Assembly: GCA_031400715.1 (NCBI GenBank) | Contig: JANNQK010000137.1 | Location: forward strand, 1 to 11,959 | From: VFMC01 sp031400715 | GTDB lineage: Bacteria > Actinomycetota > Acidimicrobiia > Acidimicrobiales > Ilumatobacteraceae | Direction: 5' to 3' | Length of the DNA stretch: 11,959 nt | In this document: in pieces, positions 11,834 to 11,959 of the stretch | Position numbering within the stretch: position 1 is the stretch's first letter | How the letters are laid out: each line of letters begins with the position of its first letter | Made by a program: the position numbers and the translations under genes | The notes under the pieces: generated by a model | The model's database searches: none | The model's input: the letters and a program-made list of their open reading frames with translations, nothing else | What the model was told of the DNA's origin: nothing

Positions 11834-11959
11834 TCAAGTGGTGCCTTTGGAGGGCGATCGGGGCGCGTCGAGGTGGCCCTGGTCGGTGACGCGGGCGGTC
11901 GGGTCTAGCGTGTTGTCGGGTTCGGGAGTGACTGCTCCGAAGAGTCGGGTCATGTGAGG
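11834..11959 (-). CDS. Probable C-terminal fragment of a CDS entering from the right edge; product unknown
   Basis: The minus strand is open from the window edge to a TGA at 11834-11836. It gives 41 residues, including MTRLFGAVTPEPDNTLDP and ending in SPSKGTT. About three quarters of the codons end in G or C, consistent with coding use in this genome. The internal ATG at 11953 is probably not the start, since the frame continues to the edge. I do not recognise the family. The position at the end of a repeat-rich accessory stretch makes a mobile-element gene possible, but nothing in 41 residues proves it. It could also be a chance open frame. Confidence 0.4.
   Translation of the reverse strand, partial: PHMTRLFGAVTPEPDNTLDPTARVTDQGHLDAPRSPSKGTT

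Overview
The window looks like chromosomal DNA from a high-GC actinomycete. A WhiB-family gene (a family confined to Actinomycetota and their phages), a PimA-like mannosyltransferase and a run of leaderless-type promoters (TANNNT placed 6-8 nt before the start codon) all point that way. Acidimicrobiia or a relative is a reasonable guess, but this is inference from gene content and style, not a database match.

Left part (1-3.8 kb): the 5' portion of a PimA-like GT-B glycosyltransferase leaves the window at the left edge on the minus strand. It is divergent from a luciferase-like (LLM) flavin/F420 oxidoreductase, with only 36 bp and two back-to-back leaderless promoters between them. The oxidoreductase converges, with an 8-bp overlap of coding ends, on a minus-strand pair made of a short-chain dehydrogenase and a phytanoyl-CoA-dioxygenase-like Fe(II)/2-oxoglutarate enzyme. 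That pair is preceded by short tandem repeats that look like operators.

Centre (3.9-7.9 kb): a tight minus-strand operon, transcribed in the order HPr-kinase-like P-loop protein, B12-binding radical SAM protein, class I SAM methyltransferase, zinc-ribbon-containing SAM methyltransferase. Gene junctions are a 19-bp overlap, a 1-nt gap and a 4-bp ATGA overlap, so coordinated synthesis is very likely. The set looks like a tailoring module for an unidentified lipid, glycan or specialised metabolite. The SDR and dioxygenase lie 79-85 bp further downstream and may belong to the same pathway.

Right part (8.0-12 kb): divergent from the operon is a secreted lipoprotein with a PEBP (YbhB/YbcL-like) domain, then a minus-strand WhiB gene. 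After that comes an accessory-looking stretch of small plus-strand genes: a DinB/DUF664 protein, a small lipoprotein-like protein, and a conserved hypothetical with a C-terminal tryptophan-rich block. A repeat with core GARCTGCCGATCGG occurs 4-24 nt after the stop codon of each of these three genes. Two shorter direct copies and one inverted copy lie upstream of the DinB gene, next to a strong 51-nt imperfect hairpin. This repeat-gene-repeat layout is the most unusual structure I can see. A probable partial CDS enters from the right edge on the minus strand.

Operon-internal genes have Shine-Dalgarno sequences or overlaps, while several first genes show leaderless promoters. I used this contrast to choose several start codons.
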